This document shows, piece by piece, positions 40,190 to 41,126 of a stretch of 41,126 bases of DNA. Both the position numbers and the translations under genes were made by a program. The notes beneath the pieces are model-generated. The model ran no database searches, was not told where the DNA came from, and saw only the letters and a list, made by a program, of their open reading frames with translations. How positions within the stretch are numbered: the first letter of the stretch is position 1; the number at the start of each line of letters is the position of its first letter. Origin of the DNA: Pseudarthrobacter naphthalenicus (GTDB lineage Bacteria > Actinomycetota > Actinomycetes > Actinomycetales > Micrococcaceae); assembly GCF_029076445.1 (NCBI RefSeq), contig NZ_JARESG010000026.1, positions 1 through 41,126 on the forward strand. The letters run 5' to 3'.

Positions 40190-41077
40190 ATGAACGATCG
40201 CATTGCACGCGCAGCCCTGACCCGCCTGTTCGAACCAAACGACTCCGTTGGGCGGACCCTCGTGGGCAGGCTCGGTGCGTACGCCGCGCTACGGCTCGCC
40301 ACCGGCGCCCAACCCGCCCACACCATTCCGGACGTGACGGCCGAGGAACTGGCCGACGCGCTGAAGCGCTGGGCACCCCGCGTGCCGGATCTGGACCCGG
40401 AAAAGGACCTGGCCACCATCGAACGCCTGGGCGGCGGTTTCCTCATCCCCGGCGATGAGCACTGGCCCACAGGCCTGGACGACCTCCCGGACGCGCCCCT
40501 GGGCCTCTGGTACCGGGGCAACATCGGAAACGGAATCCCCGACCCGTCCAACTGTGCGGCACTGGCCGGATCACGGGACTGCACGAGCTACGGCGCGGCC
40601 GTCACCGGTGACATCGCCTACAGCCTGGCCCAGCGCGGAATCTGCGTCATCGCCGGACTCGCCTACGGCATCGATGCCCACGCCCACCGCGCCGCACTGG
40701 CCGGAAGCACAGGAGAGGGACCGGCCACCATCGCCGTCCTGGCCGGGGGACTGGACCGGGACTACCCGTCCGGAAACGCGGACCTCGCGGCCGCGATCCG
40801 CAGCAACGGGCTGACGCTGTCCGAGCTGCCCCTAGGAGCCGCCCCTACCCGGGCAAGGTTTTTGTACAGAAACCGCATCATTGCAGCCCTTGCCGGGGTG
40901 ACGTGCGTCGTGGAGGCCCGCTGGCGCTCCGGTGCCCTGAATACCGCCCACCACGCCGAAACCATCGCCCGTCACGTCGCCGCCGTCCCCGGCAGCGTCC
41001 ACAGCGTTATCTGGGTGCTGTCAACACTGATGCGCTGGACGCCGCGGATTTGTTGTGTCAACGACGTCCACGACTGA
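40190..41077 (+). CDS. dprA: DprA/Smf-like DNA-processing protein
   Basis: This 295-residue protein has an N-terminal helical region and the DprA Rossmann-like domain: GSRDCTSYGAAVTGDIAYSL, GICVIAGLAYGIDAHAHRAA, VLAGGLDRDYPSGN, SELPLGAAPTRARFLYRNRI and AVPGSVHS. DprA loads RecA on incoming single-stranded DNA. The start is set by the leader's ribosome site. The C terminus after GSVHS deviates from the family pattern (VIWVLSTLMRWTPRICCVND) and stops early, suggesting local frameshifting or divergence; the usual C-terminal winged helix is absent. Linkage to the repeated leader suggests a role in establishing incoming plasmid DNA. Confidence 0.82.
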   Translation: MNDRIARAALTRLFEPNDSVGRTLVGRLGAYAALRLATGAQPAHTIPDVTAEELADALKRWAPRVPDLDPEKDLATIERLGGGFLIPGDEHWPTGLDDLPDAPLGLWYRGNIGNGIPDPSNCAALAGSRDCTSYGAAVTGDIAYSLAQRGICVIAGLAYGIDAHAHRAALAGSTGEGPATIAVLAGGLDRDYPSGNADLAAAIRSNGLTLSELPLGAAPTRARFLYRNRIIAALAGVTCVVEARWRSGALNTAHHAETIARHVAAVPGSVHSVIWVLSTLMRWTPRICCVNDVHD

Positions 41078-41126
41078 GGGCGATTTGTCAGGCGTGATGC
41101 CGGTCAGCGTTCGTCGGGAGGATCTC

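Overview
The window is GC-rich DNA of actinobacterial type. Codon use, Shine-Dalgarno spacing and gene content (DUF4192, actinobacterial SRAP and ligase proteins, hydroxyquinol-pathway genes) suggest an Arthrobacter-like member of the Micrococcaceae. No core chromosomal genes are visible. Three serine recombinases, four IS-type elements, a defence-like island and repeated leader elements point to an accessory replicon, most likely a plasmid. No replication or transfer gene is in view.

Region 1 (163-15017) is a 14,855-bp transposon-like unit. It has 25-bp Tn402/Tn5053-type ends with extra 19-bp repeats and a perfect 5-bp target duplication (TCCGA). It lies just upstream of a resolvase gene, as expected of 'res-site hunters'. 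It keeps a resolvase gene beside its left end but has no tniA, tniB or tniQ. The cargo is (a) a nested module (about 1052-4059) with TetR, a FabF-like ketosynthase and a second resolvase; (b) debris: a 5'-truncated AraC gene, an unrecognised decayed gene and a broken IS1595 transposase; (c) an aromatic catabolic cluster. The cluster has a divergent LysR regulator, flavin reductase, SnoaL-like protein, HpaB-type FADH2 monooxygenase, FAH-family hydrolase, extradiol-type VOC dioxygenase, maleylacetate reductase and hydroxyquinol 1,2-dioxygenase, followed by a GNAT gene. It encodes hydroxylation of a phenol to a trihydroxybenzene with both an intradiol exit (to 3-oxoadipate) and a possible extradiol exit.

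Region 2 (15018-32069) starts with the target resolvase and a GNAT gene. A helix-hairpin-helix gene follows, cleanly split by an ISL3 element with an 8-bp duplication. Next comes an island of defence or DNA-processing genes: a zinc-ribbon/nuclease protein, SRAP, a PD-(D/E)XK-like protein, DUF2971 and a small RecT-tail-like protein. A tightly packed operon then encodes a type III-like Mod, a Res-like helicase, an HNH protein, an unknown protein and a minimal nucleotidyltransferase. An XRE-ImmA/IrrE pair is on the opposite strand.

Region 3 (32070-41126) holds small plasmid-type genes, a frameshifted ATP-dependent DNA ligase, DUF4192 and a DprA-like protein. A leader of about 362 bp occurs three times in the same orientation, each copy ending at the Shine-Dalgarno sequence of a gene. 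Two copies differ in a stem that stays paired through compensating changes. The third copy is split by a 1.93-kb IS110 element. That element's upstream noncoding region carries four segments matching its own two ends and both target flanks, as expected for a bridge RNA. The IS110 element also carries a passenger membrane-protein gene.
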